This document shows, piece after piece, positions 1 to 9,483 of a stretch of 40,496 bases of DNA; positions within the stretch are counted from its first letter, which is position 1, and every line of letters starts with the position of its first letter. The translations under genes and the position numbers were made by a program. The notes below the pieces were generated by a model. It did no database searches, was not told the DNA's origin, and saw only the letters and a list, made by a program, of their open reading frames with translations. This DNA comes from Henriciella sp. (GTDB lineage Bacteria; Pseudomonadota; Alphaproteobacteria; Caulobacterales; Hyphomonadaceae). Where the stretch lies: contig JABSPZ010000021.1 in the NCBI GenBank assembly GCA_013213785.1, positions 1 through 40,496 on the forward strand, in the 5' to 3' direction.

Positions 1-226
1 GGAGGCGGCATGAACGCCGCTAAAAACCAACCGTCGATCCTAACATTACGGTTGGGCCAGTCAGATCAGGCAGGCCAGGCCGAATCCGTTCTGTTCATAT
101 CGCAGCCTAAGCCGTTCAGCTCAACCCCGAGAGTTCGAGTAGAATCCATGTGTGGGCATTAATGTGGGCACCAAGTGCTGGTGCTTGAGATATTGCTTTA
201 TAAAACAGGGGGTTGTGGGTTTTGGA
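1..226. other. Unassigned flank downstream of tRNA-Ser
   Basis: No convincing gene is visible on either strand. The stretch lies just past the 3' end of the minus-strand tRNA-Ser. It contains an 8-base direct repeat, TGTGGGCA, at 151-158 and 163-170, separated by TTAA. A short hairpin, GCGGC/GCCGC, lies near the left edge. Duplicated short motifs beside a tRNA 3' end are common at integrase attachment sites, but no integrase reading frame is present here. An island to the left of the window is possible but cannot be seen. Confidence 0.3.
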
Positions 227-316
<90 letters not shown>

Positions 317-550
317 GCAGCAGGAGCGTTCCTTTTCTACAGTCCGCGAAAGATTGCAAGTCCTGTCATGAAATTGCCTGCTTTTCGTCGGTTTATGGTT
401 AATCAGATCTTTCCCGTGATGTGTGCAAGTTTTTGTTCCCATTCACCGTACATGCAGCTTGCTATGGTAAACGTAGCATCATCGAGAAAGAGCCGAATGC
501 TCTGCCCGCACCCCGAGAAGAGGGGTAGGGACCGCAGAAAGAGGTAAGAG

Positions 551-1819
551 ATGAAGACGTCAGTCTCCAATTCTGTTTGTTACGCGCTGCTAGGCGCGAG
601 TATCTTCGCCATTGCTGCTGCTGGAAATGCGAACGCCGATAGAAACGGCGCGCCGATTCGCTATGCGCAGGCAGGATCACCATCAACGACAACTCAGATG
701 CCGGCTCAAATGGTTCAGCGCCAGATAGCTCCGAGTTCTGTGGCCGTAAACGGCAATCAGCGCGTTGAGTTCCGCTATCCGGATCAACCCGACAATTTCT
801 TCGCGACCCAAGGATCGGTCGTCCAAATGCCGCCGGCCCAAGCGCCAGCTGCGGCCCCAACACTGGCGGCACCTAACCCTGCATTTGATTCGCCGATTAC
901 GTTCTCACCTGTCGATTCTGTTGTATCGGCGGCATCATCTGCGCCAGCAGCATTGCCAAAGCCAAATCCAGTATCAGTGCTGGCAGGCGGCGTCTCTGCG
1001 ACCGGTATGGCTGCGGATGTTGCGACCGCCCCCGCCAAGCCAATCCGAATTGCTTCTCTGCAAACGCAAGCGGCGACGAGTACGGGCAAGCCCCTTACCT
1101 TGAGCCGCGTTCGCGCCAATCGTGACGCTGCCATTGCACAGGAAAGCGGTCTCGCCAGCGTTTATGCGGACGGGTTCAACGGCAAACCAACCGCGAATGG
1201 CGAGATTTTTGATGAGACCGCTATGACGGCAGCGCACCCAAGTCTGCCGCTTCCGAGCCTTGTTCAAGTTGTGAATGAAGACAACGGACGCGAGATTGTC
1301 GTCCGCGTGAATGATCGTGGTCCATTTGATGGAAAACGGATTATGGAATTGTCGCCTCGCGCCGGCAGCGTGCTCGGTTTAAGCAAAGGCAATTCAGCCC
1401 GCGTGAAGCTCAATTATCTTGGACCTGCACCCGTGCAAACGAATAGCTTTGCGTCGAATTCCGTCGAAGACGACGTCATGCCTCCTGTTGCCGCAGTTGA
1501 GCCGTCTTATCCGGCACCGATGCTTCAAGCGCCAGTTGCTGCGCCAGTCGTTCAAGCCGCAGCGCAAACCGCGCCGACAGTGGCACCGACAAGTGGCTTC
1601 TTCATTCAGGCTGGAGCTTTTGCTGACATTGCGAACGCGCAGCAGCTAACCTTCGCTTTTGATCGCACTATGGACGTCAAAATCGAAGAAGCGCGTGTAA
1701 ACGGCGGCGACTATTTCCGCGTCCTCATCGGTCCCTTTAACTCAATGGAGGCGGCTGAAGTGCAACGAGCGGCGCTCGCTCGCGCCGGGATCGCAGATGG
1801 CTTCCTGACACGTCGCTGA
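551..1819 (+). CDS. rlpA: RlpA family septal lytic transglycosylase with SPOR domain
   Basis: 422 aa. Residues 1-29 form a signal peptide ending in a plausible Ala-Asn-Ala cleavage site; no lipobox Cys is evident, unlike lipoprotein RlpA of E. coli. A long Ala/Pro-rich linker (about 40-185) leads to the RlpA double-psi beta-barrel at about 196-292. It shows the family signatures GE (217-218), AAH (His229) and NDRGPF (Asp255), which align with the residues needed for cleaving denuded peptidoglycan. The C-terminal SPOR domain (about 347-422) binds denuded septal glycan, so the protein probably acts at the division site in the periplasm. The start is supported by an AAAGAGG ribosome site about 8 bases upstream. 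A terminator-like hairpin separates it from dacA, which acts on the same wall substrate. Confidence 0.9.
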   Translation: MKTSVSNSVCYALLGASIFAIAAAGNANADRNGAPIRYAQAGSPSTTTQMPAQMVQRQIAPSSVAVNGNQRVEFRYPDQPDNFFATQGSVVQMPPAQAPAAAPTLAAPNPAFDSPITFSPVDSVVSAASSAPAALPKPNPVSVLAGGVSATGMAADVATAPAKPIRIASLQTQAATSTGKPLTLSRVRANRDAAIAQESGLASVYADGFNGKPTANGEIFDETAMTAAHPSLPLPSLVQVVNEDNGREIVVRVNDRGPFDGKRIMELSPRAGSVLGLSKGNSARVKLNYLGPAPVQTNSFASNSVEDDVMPPVAAVEPSYPAPMLQAPVAAPVVQAAAQTAPTVAPTSGFFIQAGAFADIANAQQLTFAFDRTMDVKIEEARVNGGDYFRVLIGPFNSMEAAEVQRAALARAGIADGFLTRR

Positions 1820-1859
1820 GGCGCATACCGCAACAAAGATTGACCTTCGTCACGAACTG

Positions 1860-1887
1860 GCCCTTTTTCGATCGCAGGAAAAAGGGC
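1860..1887 (+). terminator. Hairpin between rlpA and dacA
   Basis: A perfect 10-bp stem, GCCCTTTTTC (1860-1869) with GAAAAAGGGC (1878-1887), encloses an 8-base loop. The arms are A/T rich, so the right arm read from the minus strand also supplies a T-tract. On the plus strand only a weak T-rich tail follows. It is probably a terminator or attenuator after rlpA. Confidence 0.55.
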
Positions 1888-1915
1888 TATTTCATTGGTC
1901 GAAAGGACTCTCATC

Positions 1916-3064
1916 ATGCAGGCTTTGCGAAACGCAGCTCTGACCATTCTTGTGGCGGTTTTCCCCGTATGGGCGCAGGCGCAAATTCTGAATACGGAAG
2001 CTGAGTACGCAGTCATCCTCGACCACGATTCTGGAGAGATCCTTTGGTCGAAAGATGGTGATGTTCCGATGGTGCCAGCGTCGATGACCAAAATGATGAC
2101 GGCCTACTTCGTGTTCGATCTCATCAATAGTGGTGAGATTACACTCGATACGCAGATGACGGTCAGTGACGATGCTTGGCGAAGAGGTGGTTTTCCGTCC
2201 GGGACGTCCACAATGGGGCTCAGTCCGAAACAACGCCCGACAGTCCGTGAGCTTTTACAAGGAATGATCGTGATGTCGGGCAATGATGCCTGCATCGTTT
2301 TAGCTGAAGGGATTGCGGGGTCAGAGGAAGCGTTTGCCCGCGAGATGACTGAACGGGCACAGGAGCTTGGCCTGACCAGCGTGAACTTTGTGAATACGAC
2401 CGGATTGGAGGGCGAGGGGCACGTGGTGTCAGCCGCAGATCTCGCTCGGCTCGCAAAGCTTATTATCGATGACTATCCAGAATATTATGCGTGGTACAGT
2501 CAACCGGAATACACATGGGGCTCGTACACGCAGGCGAACAGAAACCCATTGCTTGGCACGATGGAAGGCGCCGATGGACTTAAGACCGGTCACCTAGACA
2601 TCGCAGGATATGGGCTGACTGCATCCGCGATTCGAGACGGAACGCGGCGCACGATTGTCATTAACGGCCTTCCCAGCAAACAAGCCCGCGCACAGGAAGC
2701 AGAGCGCTTGATGCGAATGGCGTTCTCCGCCTTTGAGACCCGCACGATCGAGGCTGACGACAAGCGGATTGCGGAGCTCGACGTATGGATGGGCGAGTCG
2801 CGCAGCGTCGGTGTGAAACTGTCTGAGTCCCTTAACGTCACCGCTCACCGTCGGGCTTTTGCCAAGGGGGAGTCGGAAATCGTCTATGACAGTCTGATCC
2901 AGGCGCCCGTCACCGCTGGAGACGAGATAGCGACACTCGTCGTCACGATTGAGGGTAAAGACCCGATCGAGTTGCCTTTGGTGGCAACAGAAGATGTTGC
3001 ACGCCTAGGCTTCATCAGTCGGTCGATTGAAGGCCTTAGCCGTATGCTGGAAGGCGGAGCGTAA
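1916..3064 (+). CDS. dacA: D-alanyl-D-alanine carboxypeptidase (PBP5/6 family)
   Basis: 382 aa from the ATG at 1916, preceded by GAAAGGA at good spacing; an upstream TTG would only add seven unlikely residues. A signal peptide ends near Ala-Gln-Ala (20-22). The three penicillin-binding motifs of peptidase family S11 are all visible: SMTK (Ser56 to Lys59), SGN (121-123) and KTG (223-225). A C-terminal PBP5-like beta domain follows. The enzyme trims the terminal D-Ala from pentapeptide side chains in the periplasm. The last ten or so residues resemble the amphipathic membrane anchor of this family. It begins a run of closely spaced genes; tmk starts 4 bases after its stop. Confidence 0.93.
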   Translation: MQALRNAALTILVAVFPVWAQAQILNTEAEYAVILDHDSGEILWSKDGDVPMVPASMTKMMTAYFVFDLINSGEITLDTQMTVSDDAWRRGGFPSGTSTMGLSPKQRPTVRELLQGMIVMSGNDACIVLAEGIAGSEEAFAREMTERAQELGLTSVNFVNTTGLEGEGHVVSAADLARLAKLIIDDYPEYYAWYSQPEYTWGSYTQANRNPLLGTMEGADGLKTGHLDIAGYGLTASAIRDGTRRTIVINGLPSKQARAQEAERLMRMAFSAFETRTIEADDKRIAELDVWMGESRSVGVKLSESLNVTAHRRAFAKGESEIVYDSLIQAPVTAGDEIATLVVTIEGKDPIELPLVATEDVARLGFISRSIEGLSRMLEGGA

Positions 3065-3068
3065 GATC

Positions 3069-3701
3069 TTGAAAGCGGGCGGGCGTTTCATCACCCTAGA
3101 GGGCGGCGAAGGGACCGGTAAATCTACCTTGATCGCTGGCTTATCGGACGCCTTGCGAGACCGAGGGCGAAACGTGATTGTGACTCGCGAACCGGGTGGC
3201 ACCAGGCTGGCCGAAGATGTGCGAGCTCTAGCGCTCAATCCTCCAGACGGGGAATCTTGGTCTCCGCTCTCTCACGCCCTGCTGATGAATACAGCGCGGG
3301 ACGATCATTTGAACAAACTCATTCGACCAGCTTTAGAGCGCGGTGATTGGGTTCTGTGTGATCGGTTTGCTGACTCGACACGGGCTTATCAGCGCGTCGA
3401 CGGCCAAGATATTGAAACCCTTATCAACATCGAACACGCGGTGGTCCGCGAAACCCGTCCGGATTTGACCCTAGTTTTGGACGGCGCTCCGGAAAACCTC
3501 GCGGAAAGGCGTCGAGAGCGCGGGGTTCAGGATGTCTTTGAACAAAAGGATCTCGACTTCCATGCGAGTATCAGGGCGGCATTCTTGGAAATCGCTGAGG
3601 TTGAACCTGATCGTTGCGTTGTGATAGATGCGCTGCAAACCCCTGAACAAGTTTTGGCGGATGCTCTGAATGTGATTGACGAGCGATTGGAGCACTCATG
3701 A
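3069..3701 (+). CDS. tmk: Thymidylate kinase
   Basis: 210 aa. Phosphorylates dTMP to dTDP. The Walker A GGEGTGKST lies at about residues 11-19, the REPGGT substrate loop at about 40-45, the DR(F/Y) motif (CDRFADS) near residue 97, and an arginine-rich LID (RRRERG) near 150. I chose the TTG at 3069 because AAGGCGGAG sits about ten bases upstream and the resulting length is usual for the family. The longer frame from 3027 would overlap dacA and carry a non-homologous extension. The stop overlaps the holB start by 4 bases (ATGA), indicating translational coupling. tmk-holB adjacency is common in bacteria. Confidence 0.93.
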   Translation: MKAGGRFITLEGGEGTGKSTLIAGLSDALRDRGRNVIVTREPGGTRLAEDVRALALNPPDGESWSPLSHALLMNTARDDHLNKLIRPALERGDWVLCDRFADSTRAYQRVDGQDIETLINIEHAVVRETRPDLTLVLDGAPENLAERRRERGVQDVFEQKDLDFHASIRAAFLEIAEVEPDRCVVIDALQTPEQVLADALNVIDERLEHS

Positions 3702-4627
3702 GTGCCGCATTCCCACTTTATGGTCATGTCGCCCAAGAGGATCGCTTTTTAGCTGCACGCGCTTCTGGGCGTCTGCATCATGGTTGGATTTTCCAGGGGC
3801 CGTCCGGGATTGGGAAGTCCATATTTGCACGGCGCATTGCGGGTCTGATGCTCGGCGCTGAGTCCCCAGCCGCAAGCAGCGACGATAAAACGATGCAATT
3901 GGTTCTGTCTGGTGGGCACCCAGATTTAAAGTGGGTTGAGCGTGGCCTGAACGATAAGGGCAAGCTTCGCCAAGACATTACCGTTGAACAGATTCGTGAG
4001 CTCAATCAGTTCTTCACTCTGCGTCCCGCCATGGCTGGTTGGCGAGTGGGTGTGATTGATGCCTTAGACGAAATGAACGTTTCAGGGATGAATGCGCTCC
4101 TCAAAACGCTCGAAGAGCCGCCGAACAACGCGCTTCTTATTCTTATATCTCACTCAGCCCAGCCCATCCTCCCGACAATCCGGTCAAGGTGCCAGGTCTT
4201 GCGGCTCTATTCGATTTCAGTTGAAGATACCAAGACGGTTCTGAGTGCCCATGAGGGCAATAGTGACCTCGCCATGGACCTTGCGCCGGGCAGGCCAGGG
4301 TATGGGTTAGAGTTGTCTCAGACGGCGGGGGCGAAGGCGGTTCAGTCGGCGCGCGCTCTGCTCCGGAATGTTCGAAAACCGACGGGAGGTGTCGTTTCTG
4401 CCGCGCTGACATCTGTGCTCGTCGATGAGGGGTCGCTCAACGCCTTTACCGACACACTTCTGGGATGGGTTGCAGAGAAGGCGGATGCAGATCCTGTGCT
4501 CAGCCAAACTTGGCTCAAGATGCACCAAGTGCGTGCGACAGCTGATGAGCTCAATCTCACGCCGTTACAAACAGCAACGAAGCTATTTTCCGTCTTGCAA
4601 GATGGCGTGAAGGCTGTAAGCGCCTGA
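3698..4627 (+). CDS. holB: DNA polymerase III delta' subunit
   Basis: 309 aa. A AAA+ clamp-loader subunit. A Walker A-like GPSGIGKS sits near residues 34-41 and a Walker B-like DALDEM near 122-127, followed by the family signature LLKTLEEPP. The SRC motif (IRSRCQ) after sensor 1 is present. The four-cysteine zinc module found in E. coli delta' is not evident, as in many alphaproteobacterial versions. The gene overlaps tmk by 4 bases and is followed after 4 bases by tatD. In many alphaproteobacteria I would expect metG at that junction. Confidence 0.9.
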   Translation: MSAAFPLYGHVAQEDRFLAARASGRLHHGWIFQGPSGIGKSIFARRIAGLMLGAESPAASSDDKTMQLVLSGGHPDLKWVERGLNDKGKLRQDITVEQIRELNQFFTLRPAMAGWRVGVIDALDEMNVSGMNALLKTLEEPPNNALLILISHSAQPILPTIRSRCQVLRLYSISVEDTKTVLSAHEGNSDLAMDLAPGRPGYGLELSQTAGAKAVQSARALLRNVRKPTGGVVSAALTSVLVDEGSLNAFTDTLLGWVAEKADADPVLSQTWLKMHQVRATADELNLTPLQTATKLFSVLQDGVKAVSA

Positions 4628-4631
4628 GCCC

Positions 4632-5402
4632 ATGTTTGATACCCATGTAAACCTGCACGCAGAGGCTTATGCCGAAGACTTAGACGAAGTCCTTGCGCGC
4701 GCACGAGAGGCCGGCGTTACGCGAATGCTCGCGATTTGCGAACGGCTGGATAGCTTTCCGCGCGTAAGTGAGATCGCTGGCGCCAATAAGGACATTTGGT
4801 GCAGTGTCGGAACGCATCCACATCATGCGAAGGATTTCACAGATACCAAACCTGAAGATCTCATCGCCGCATCGCAGAACGAGAAAGTCGTTGCGATTGG
4901 CGAAACTGGGATGGATCTACATTATGGATACAGCCCTCAAGATCAGCAAGAAACGAGTTTCCGAATCCATATTGAGGCGGCGCGTGAGACTGGTCTTCCG
5001 GTCATCGTCCATACGCGTGAGGCAGACGATCTGACAGCCGATATCTTGGAGGAAGAAACGGAACGCGGGGCGTTTCCAATCCTGTTGCACTGTTACACCG
5101 GTGGGCCAGATCTTTGCCAGCGGGGAATCGCTTTAGGGGCATATGTCTCCGTATCCGGCATCCTTTCGTTCAAAAGTGCGAAAGATGTACGAGCCGTGAT
5201 CAAAGACGTACCATTAGACCGCGTTATTCTTGAGACAGATTGTCCGTATCTGACGCCAACGCCATATCGCGGGCGCCGTAATGAGCCCGCATACTTGCCA
5301 TATGTCGCCGATGCGCTCGCAGAACTGCACGGCATGACACGTGAGGACGTGGCCGCTCAGTGCGAGACGAATGCACTTCGACTGTTTGCGCGCGCCTCAT
5401 GA
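4632..5402 (+). CDS. tatD: TatD family metal-dependent hydrolase/DNase
   Basis: 256 aa, the normal length for TatD/YcfH/YjjV proteins. Visible metal and active-site motifs are the Glu of GETGMD, HTREA, LLHCYTGG and ETDCPYL with the following TPxPxRGxxNEP. The N-terminal signature, usually DxHxHL, reads DTHVNLH, so the second metal-binding His is Asn7. I believe related alphaproteobacteria carry the same change, so it may be a lineage trait rather than damage. These enzymes are reported as 3'-5' exonucleases or D-aminoacyl-type hydrolases. The start lies 4 bases after holB, and the stop overlaps the next ATG. Confidence 0.87.
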   Translation: MFDTHVNLHAEAYAEDLDEVLARAREAGVTRMLAICERLDSFPRVSEIAGANKDIWCSVGTHPHHAKDFTDTKPEDLIAASQNEKVVAIGETGMDLHYGYSPQDQQETSFRIHIEAARETGLPVIVHTREADDLTADILEEETERGAFPILLHCYTGGPDLCQRGIALGAYVSVSGILSFKSAKDVRAVIKDVPLDRVILETDCPYLTPTPYRGRRNEPAYLPYVADALAELHGMTREDVAAQCETNALRLFARAS

Positions 5403-6214
5403 GGACTCGCCGGATCAAATTCACGCTCTTAGGCACCGGATCGTCTGGAGGTGTGCCGCGCGTTGGTGGCGATTGGGGAGCATGCGATCCCCACGAACCA
5501 AAAAATCGCCGGACGCGCTGTTCTGCGCTTGTCGAAGCTTGGGACATAGCTGATCCAGAAGCGGTCACGACAGTACTGATCGACACGTCACCGGATATGC
5601 GAGAGCAATTGTTAGCGGCGAAAGTCACGCGTTTGGATGCTGTCGTGTTCACCCATGATCACGCTGACCAAACGCATGGAATAGACGATGTCCGTGCACT
5701 CGCCATTCGCAATCGCGCACAGGTGAAAGCCTATATGGATGTGGCGACGTCAAAGACGTTGGTGGCCAAATTCAAATATGTCTTTCATGGCGAGAATGGA
5801 TATCCTCCGATTTATGACCTTCAGCCGTTTCTTTCGCCCTATGAACCATTTGAGGTGAGCGGGCCCGGTGGGTCGATTGAACTCACGCCGCTCGATCAAG
5901 AGCATGGTTATATTCGGTCTCTCGGTTTCCGGATTGGAGACGTCGCCTATTGCAACGATCTGAATGGATTCCCTGAGGACACTTTAGAAGCGCTCGAGGG
6001 TCTTGATGTCTTGATGATCGACGCGCTGCGCTACATACCGCACCCCTCGCATGCCCATCTCGGACAAACGCTCGAATGGGTTAAAAAGCTCCGACCTCGG
6101 AAGACTGTGTTAACCAATCTGCATATTGATTTAGATTATAAAACTTTGCTTGGAGAGCTGCCCGACGGTGTAATTCCGGGTTTCGACGGATGGGCGTGTG
6201 AGGTCGAGTTCTAG
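5399..6214 (+). CDS. MBL-fold metallohydrolase (PhnP/YycJ-like)
   Basis: 271 aa from the ATG at 5399, which overlaps the tatD stop (ATGA). An in-frame extension from 5360 would run inside tatD and is not needed. The zinc-binding signature THDHADQTHG (HxHxDH) is clear, followed by further ligands in the C-terminal half: an Asp in YCNDLNG and a His in LTNLHID. The GTGSSGGVPR start is typical of the PhnP-like subgroup, whose characterised members hydrolyse cyclic phosphodiesters. The substrate here is unknown. It is coupled to tatD, a pairing common in alphaproteobacteria. Its stop shares the CTAG tetranucleotide with the stop of the convergent ligase gene. Confidence 0.87.
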   Translation: MRTRRIKFTLLGTGSSGGVPRVGGDWGACDPHEPKNRRTRCSALVEAWDIADPEAVTTVLIDTSPDMREQLLAAKVTRLDAVVFTHDHADQTHGIDDVRALAIRNRAQVKAYMDVATSKTLVAKFKYVFHGENGYPPIYDLQPFLSPYEPFEVSGPGGSIELTPLDQEHGYIRSLGFRIGDVAYCNDLNGFPEDTLEALEGLDVLMIDALRYIPHPSHAHLGQTLEWVKKLRPRKTVLTNLHIDLDYKTLLGELPDGVIPGFDGWACEVEF

Positions 6215-7791
6215 GCCGTATCCGTCAGAGTACGGACCATTGTGTTGACGGCGCCATAGTCGGTTTTTCCGGTCCCAAGAACTGGGACTTCGTCCACGTG
6301 GAAGACTTTGCGCGGAACAGAGAGTTCTGACACTCCATGTGACTGACACCAGGCGAGTAGGGCGCCTCGGTCGGCATCTTTCGCTGTTGTTAGCAGCACC
6401 ACTTGCTCTCCTTTGCGAGGGTCCGGAATGGCGGCGGCCGCGTGCATGTCATCTGGCCAAATTGCACTAGCGCAGTTTTCCACGACAGCGAGGGAGACCA
6501 TTTCGCCGCCAATTTTAGCGAAGCGTTTCACGCGTCCCATGATCCGGATGCAATCATCCTCATCGACAACGCAAATATCACCCGTGTCGTGCCAGCCGTC
6601 TTGCGGGGGCTCGATCACGCCCGGAGCTGACGAGCGCATATAGCCCATCATAATGTTTGGCCCGCGAATGCGGAGTTTGCCGCCTTCTTCGATGCCTTCA
6701 ACTGGGACGAGTTCGTATTCCATATCAGACATCAAGCGTCCGACCGTGCCAGGCTTGTTGAATTCCATTTGATTGGCCGCAACCACAGGAGCTGCTTCCG
6801 TTGCGCCATACCCCTCCAGGATTTCGATATCGAATTTCTTCCGAACAAAAGCGCGGGTTTCATCGCGGACACGTTCAGCGCCGCACACCGCGAGTCGAAC
6901 TGAGTCCATCATACCTTCTTTGGCCACGCGGGTGTATTGCCCAATAAAGGTGTCGGTCGCTAACAAGATGGTGGCGCCAGTTTCTTCGATCCTTCCAGCG
7001 ATCTCACGTGGCTGCAGTGGGCTCGGGTGAAACACAGCCTTGATCCCAGCAATGAGAGGAAGGATCGCGCCGACCGTCAGACCGAAGCAATGGAATGTTG
7101 GCAGCGGGTTGAAGACAATATCATTGTTCGGGTCGAGACCGATATGGGATCGGACTTGTTCCACGTTCGCCACGATATTTTGGTGAGAAAGGACAACGCC
7201 CTTAGGCTCGCCCTCTGTGCCGGAGGTGAAAAGGACAACGCCGGGTTTGGTATGGCTTTTCTTGCCATGAAATAGGCCCGGCATCATTGGACCAAGACCG
7301 CCTGCGACTTTGTCCATTAAGCCCAGGCCTTCGCGCACATCTTCCAAATAAATGAACTCAGCGGCGTCGCTTAGCTCTTCGATGAGCGCCTCAAGTCCGC
7401 CAAGTTCTACGAATTTGTGTGCCGTCACAATCTTGGTGATCTTTGCGGCTTTCATAGCCGACTTGATGTTCGCCGATCCCGCGGTGAAGTTGAGCATCGC
7501 CGGCAAGCGTCCTGACACATGCACAGCGCAAAACGCTATGAATGCGCCGGCGCCGGTCGGCAGCATGACGCCGACCGTTTCGTCTTTCTTGAACTTTTTT
7601 CCCAGCGCTGACCCGAGCGCGAACGAACCGCGAAGCACCGTCTTGTAATCCACCTCGGTGCCATCACCGTCAACAATCGCGACAGTCTTGCCGCCGAACT
7701 GCTTGGATGCGCGAATGATCGCCGAGAATATGTCAGTTTTCGCGCGATTGGCGCGCCACTCAAGAGGAGCTGGGATTGCGGATTCGGTCAT
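6211..7791 (-). CDS. Acyl-ACP/acyl-CoA synthetase, Aas-like AMP ligase
   Basis: 526 aa, an ANL-superfamily adenylate-forming ligase. The P-loop [11 protein letters not shown], the GYGATE motif, the WHDTGD motif, the hinge [13 protein letters not shown] and the catalytic Lys in LGTGKTDY are all present. The C-terminal third closely resembles the ligase half of E. coli Aas, which activates free fatty acids for reacylating lysophosphatidylethanolamine. The PlsC-type acyltransferase half of Aas is absent here. The predicted role is recycling of free fatty acids at the membrane; the exact acyl acceptor is inferred. The start at 7791 has CAGGA five bases upstream. The gene is divergent from lipA and convergent with the MBL gene. 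Confidence 0.85.
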   Translation of the reverse strand: MTESAIPAPLEWRANRAKTDIFSAIIRASKQFGGKTVAIVDGDGTEVDYKTVLRGSFALGSALGKKFKKDETVGVMLPTGAGAFIAFCAVHVSGRLPAMLNFTAGSANIKSAMKAAKITKIVTAHKFVELGGLEALIEELSDAAEFIYLEDVREGLGLMDKVAGGLGPMMPGLFHGKKSHTKPGVVLFTSGTEGEPKGVVLSHQNIVANVEQVRSHIGLDPNNDIVFNPLPTFHCFGLTVGAILPLIAGIKAVFHPSPLQPREIAGRIEETGATILLATDTFIGQYTRVAKEGMMDSVRLAVCGAERVRDETRAFVRKKFDIEILEGYGATEAAPVVAANQMEFNKPGTVGRLMSDMEYELVPVEGIEEGGKLRIRGPNIMMGYMRSSAPGVIEPPQDGWHDTGDICVVDEDDCIRIMGRVKRFAKIGGEMVSLAVVENCASAIWPDDMHAAAAIPDPRKGEQVVLLTTAKDADRGALLAWCQSHGVSELSVPRKVFHVDEVPVLGTGKTDYGAVNTMVRTLTDTA

Positions 7792-7945
7792 GGTCCTGCC
7801 CTGGGTTGAACTCTTAACGGTTTGCAACAAACTGTCACAGTCAGTGAGCAGCGCAAGACTTTTTGCTCACATTCGTCGCGACAGGCAGGGGAGCTATGCC
7901 GCAGCGCAGCTTGCAGTTTTCAGCGATCCACTCCATTTAGAGCAC

Positions 7946-8902
7946 ATGGCCACGCTCATAGATAATAAGCCTCAATTCAGGCACCCGGAAAAACGAAACC
8001 GCCCGGATACGCCGCTATTGCGGAAACCGGATTGGATTCGTGTCAAAGCGCCGACGTCTAAGGGCTATGCCGAGACGCGCGAAATCGTAAAATCCAAAGG
8101 CCTCGTTACGGTTTGTGAAGAAGCCGGATGTCCGAACATCGGTGAGTGCTGGGACAAAAAGCACGCGACCATGATGATAATGGGCGATACGTGCACGCGC
8201 GCCTGCTCATTCTGCAATGTGATCACGGGTAAGCCGGCGCCTCTCGAAGAGGATGAGCCGCAGCGAGTCGCTCAAGCTGTTGCGGAGATGGGCCTCCAGC
8301 ACGTTGTCATAACTTCGGTGGATCGCGATGATCTTGAAGATGGCGGCGCCATGCACTTCGTTCACACGATCAACGCAATTCGTGAAGCATCGCCAGAAAC
8401 GACCATCGAAATTTTGACCCCAGACTTTCTTCGTAAGGATGGCTGGGAAGCGAAAGTCATCGACGCAAAGCCAGATGTCTTCAACCATAATCTAGAGACA
8501 GTCCCACGCCTCTATCTCAGCATTCGGCCGGGTGCGAGGTATTTTCATTCGTTGCGCTTGCTGGAGAAAGTCAAAGAGCGCGACCCGAACCAGTTCACGA
8601 AATCTGGTTTGATGGTGGGGCTCGGTGAGAGCAAAGAAGAAGTCATGCAAGTGATGGACGATATGCGGTCAGCTGGCATCGATTTCCTGACGATTGGGCA
8701 ATATCTGCAACCGACTCGAAAGCATGCAGCCGTAGACCGATATGTCAGCCCGGATGAATTTGCGGCTTATGAAGAGATCGCTCGTTCCAAAGGGTTCCTG
8801 ATGGTTTCGGCATCACCTCTAACGCGGTCCAGTCACCATGCTGGGGAAGACTTTGCTCGGTTGCGCGCGGCGCGAGAAGCTCAGCTCGGCGAAAATGCCT
8901 AG
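7946..8902 (+). CDS. lipA: Lipoyl synthase
   Basis: 318 aa. A radical-SAM enzyme that inserts two sulfurs into octanoyl groups on the E2 and H proteins. The auxiliary cluster cysteines (C57, C62, C68, in [12 protein letters not shown]) and the radical-SAM CxxxCxxC (C83, C87, C90, in CTRACSFC) are both intact. The C-terminal region with the SSHHA signature, whose serine ligates the auxiliary cluster, is present. The ATG at 7946 gives the usual length; a longer open frame from 7658 runs antisense through the ligase gene. The ribosome site is weak. coq10 overlaps its last 8 bases, a common alphaproteobacterial pairing. Confidence 0.95.
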   Translation: MATLIDNKPQFRHPEKRNRPDTPLLRKPDWIRVKAPTSKGYAETREIVKSKGLVTVCEEAGCPNIGECWDKKHATMMIMGDTCTRACSFCNVITGKPAPLEEDEPQRVAQAVAEMGLQHVVITSVDRDDLEDGGAMHFVHTINAIREASPETTIEILTPDFLRKDGWEAKVIDAKPDVFNHNLETVPRLYLSIRPGARYFHSLRLLEKVKERDPNQFTKSGLMVGLGESKEEVMQVMDDMRSAGIDFLTIGQYLQPTRKHAAVDRYVSPDEFAAYEEIARSKGFLMVSASPLTRSSHHAGEDFARLRAAREAQLGENA

Positions 8903-9356
8903 AGTTTCTGAGCAGGTTCTGATCCCACACAATGCGGATGACCTGTATGGACTGGTCCTCGATATTCGTCGGTATCCAGAGTTCATAAAATGGATTACGC
9001 GGGTCAATGTTACTCAAGAGCAAGGTGATAGGGCCGATTCGTACACATGTTTGGGAACGGCCTCGGTCCGATTTAGCGGGTTTGATGAGAAGTTTTCAAC
9101 TTATGTCAAAGGCGACGCCATCGCGCGTAAGATCGATGTGAAGCTCGAAAGCGGTCCCTTTCGGCATCTTCGCAACCGTTGGCAGTTTGACCCTCGCGAA
9201 GATGGAAGAACGCGCGTGCATTGTTTCATAGACTATGAATTTAAGAACCCGGTTCTTCGACTCCTTGCGCGTACGAATTCCCGTTTGGCTGTTGAAAAGA
9301 TCATTGATGCCTTCCGCATCGAGGCTGATCGTAGGTTTGTTCGGCAGACCTCATAA
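8895..9356 (+). CDS. Coq10/RatA family ubiquinone-binding START-like protein
   Basis: 153 aa from the ATG at 8895, overlapping the end of lipA by 8 bases. The opening residues with the RYPEF(I)KW segment are characteristic of the Coq10/RatA (polyketide cyclase SRPBCC) family. The protein probably binds quinone or a lipid in its hydrophobic cavity and helps deliver ubiquinone to respiratory complexes. E. coli RatA has instead been described as a ribosome-association toxin, so the name alone does not settle function. The alphaproteobacterial context beside lipA favours the Coq10 role. Confidence 0.85.
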   Translation: MPRVSEQVLIPHNADDLYGLVLDIRRYPEFIKWITRVNVTQEQGDRADSYTCLGTASVRFSGFDEKFSTYVKGDAIARKIDVKLESGPFRHLRNRWQFDPREDGRTRVHCFIDYEFKNPVLRLLARTNSRLAVEKIIDAFRIEADRRFVRQTS

Positions 9357-9483
9357 AGTGGAGCGCACCCGTCGTTTCGCTTGGTAAACGAGTGACAAAG
9401 ATTTCACTGTCCAAGTTAAATCGATCCAAACACAATCCGGCCTAATCCGACCAAAGATTAGCAAGAGTTTGGACGTTGCTCTC

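Noticed and set aside
7658-7945. N-terminal extension of LipA
   Set aside because: This part runs antisense to the ligase gene and lacks LipA similarity; the ATG at 7946 gives the usual protein length.
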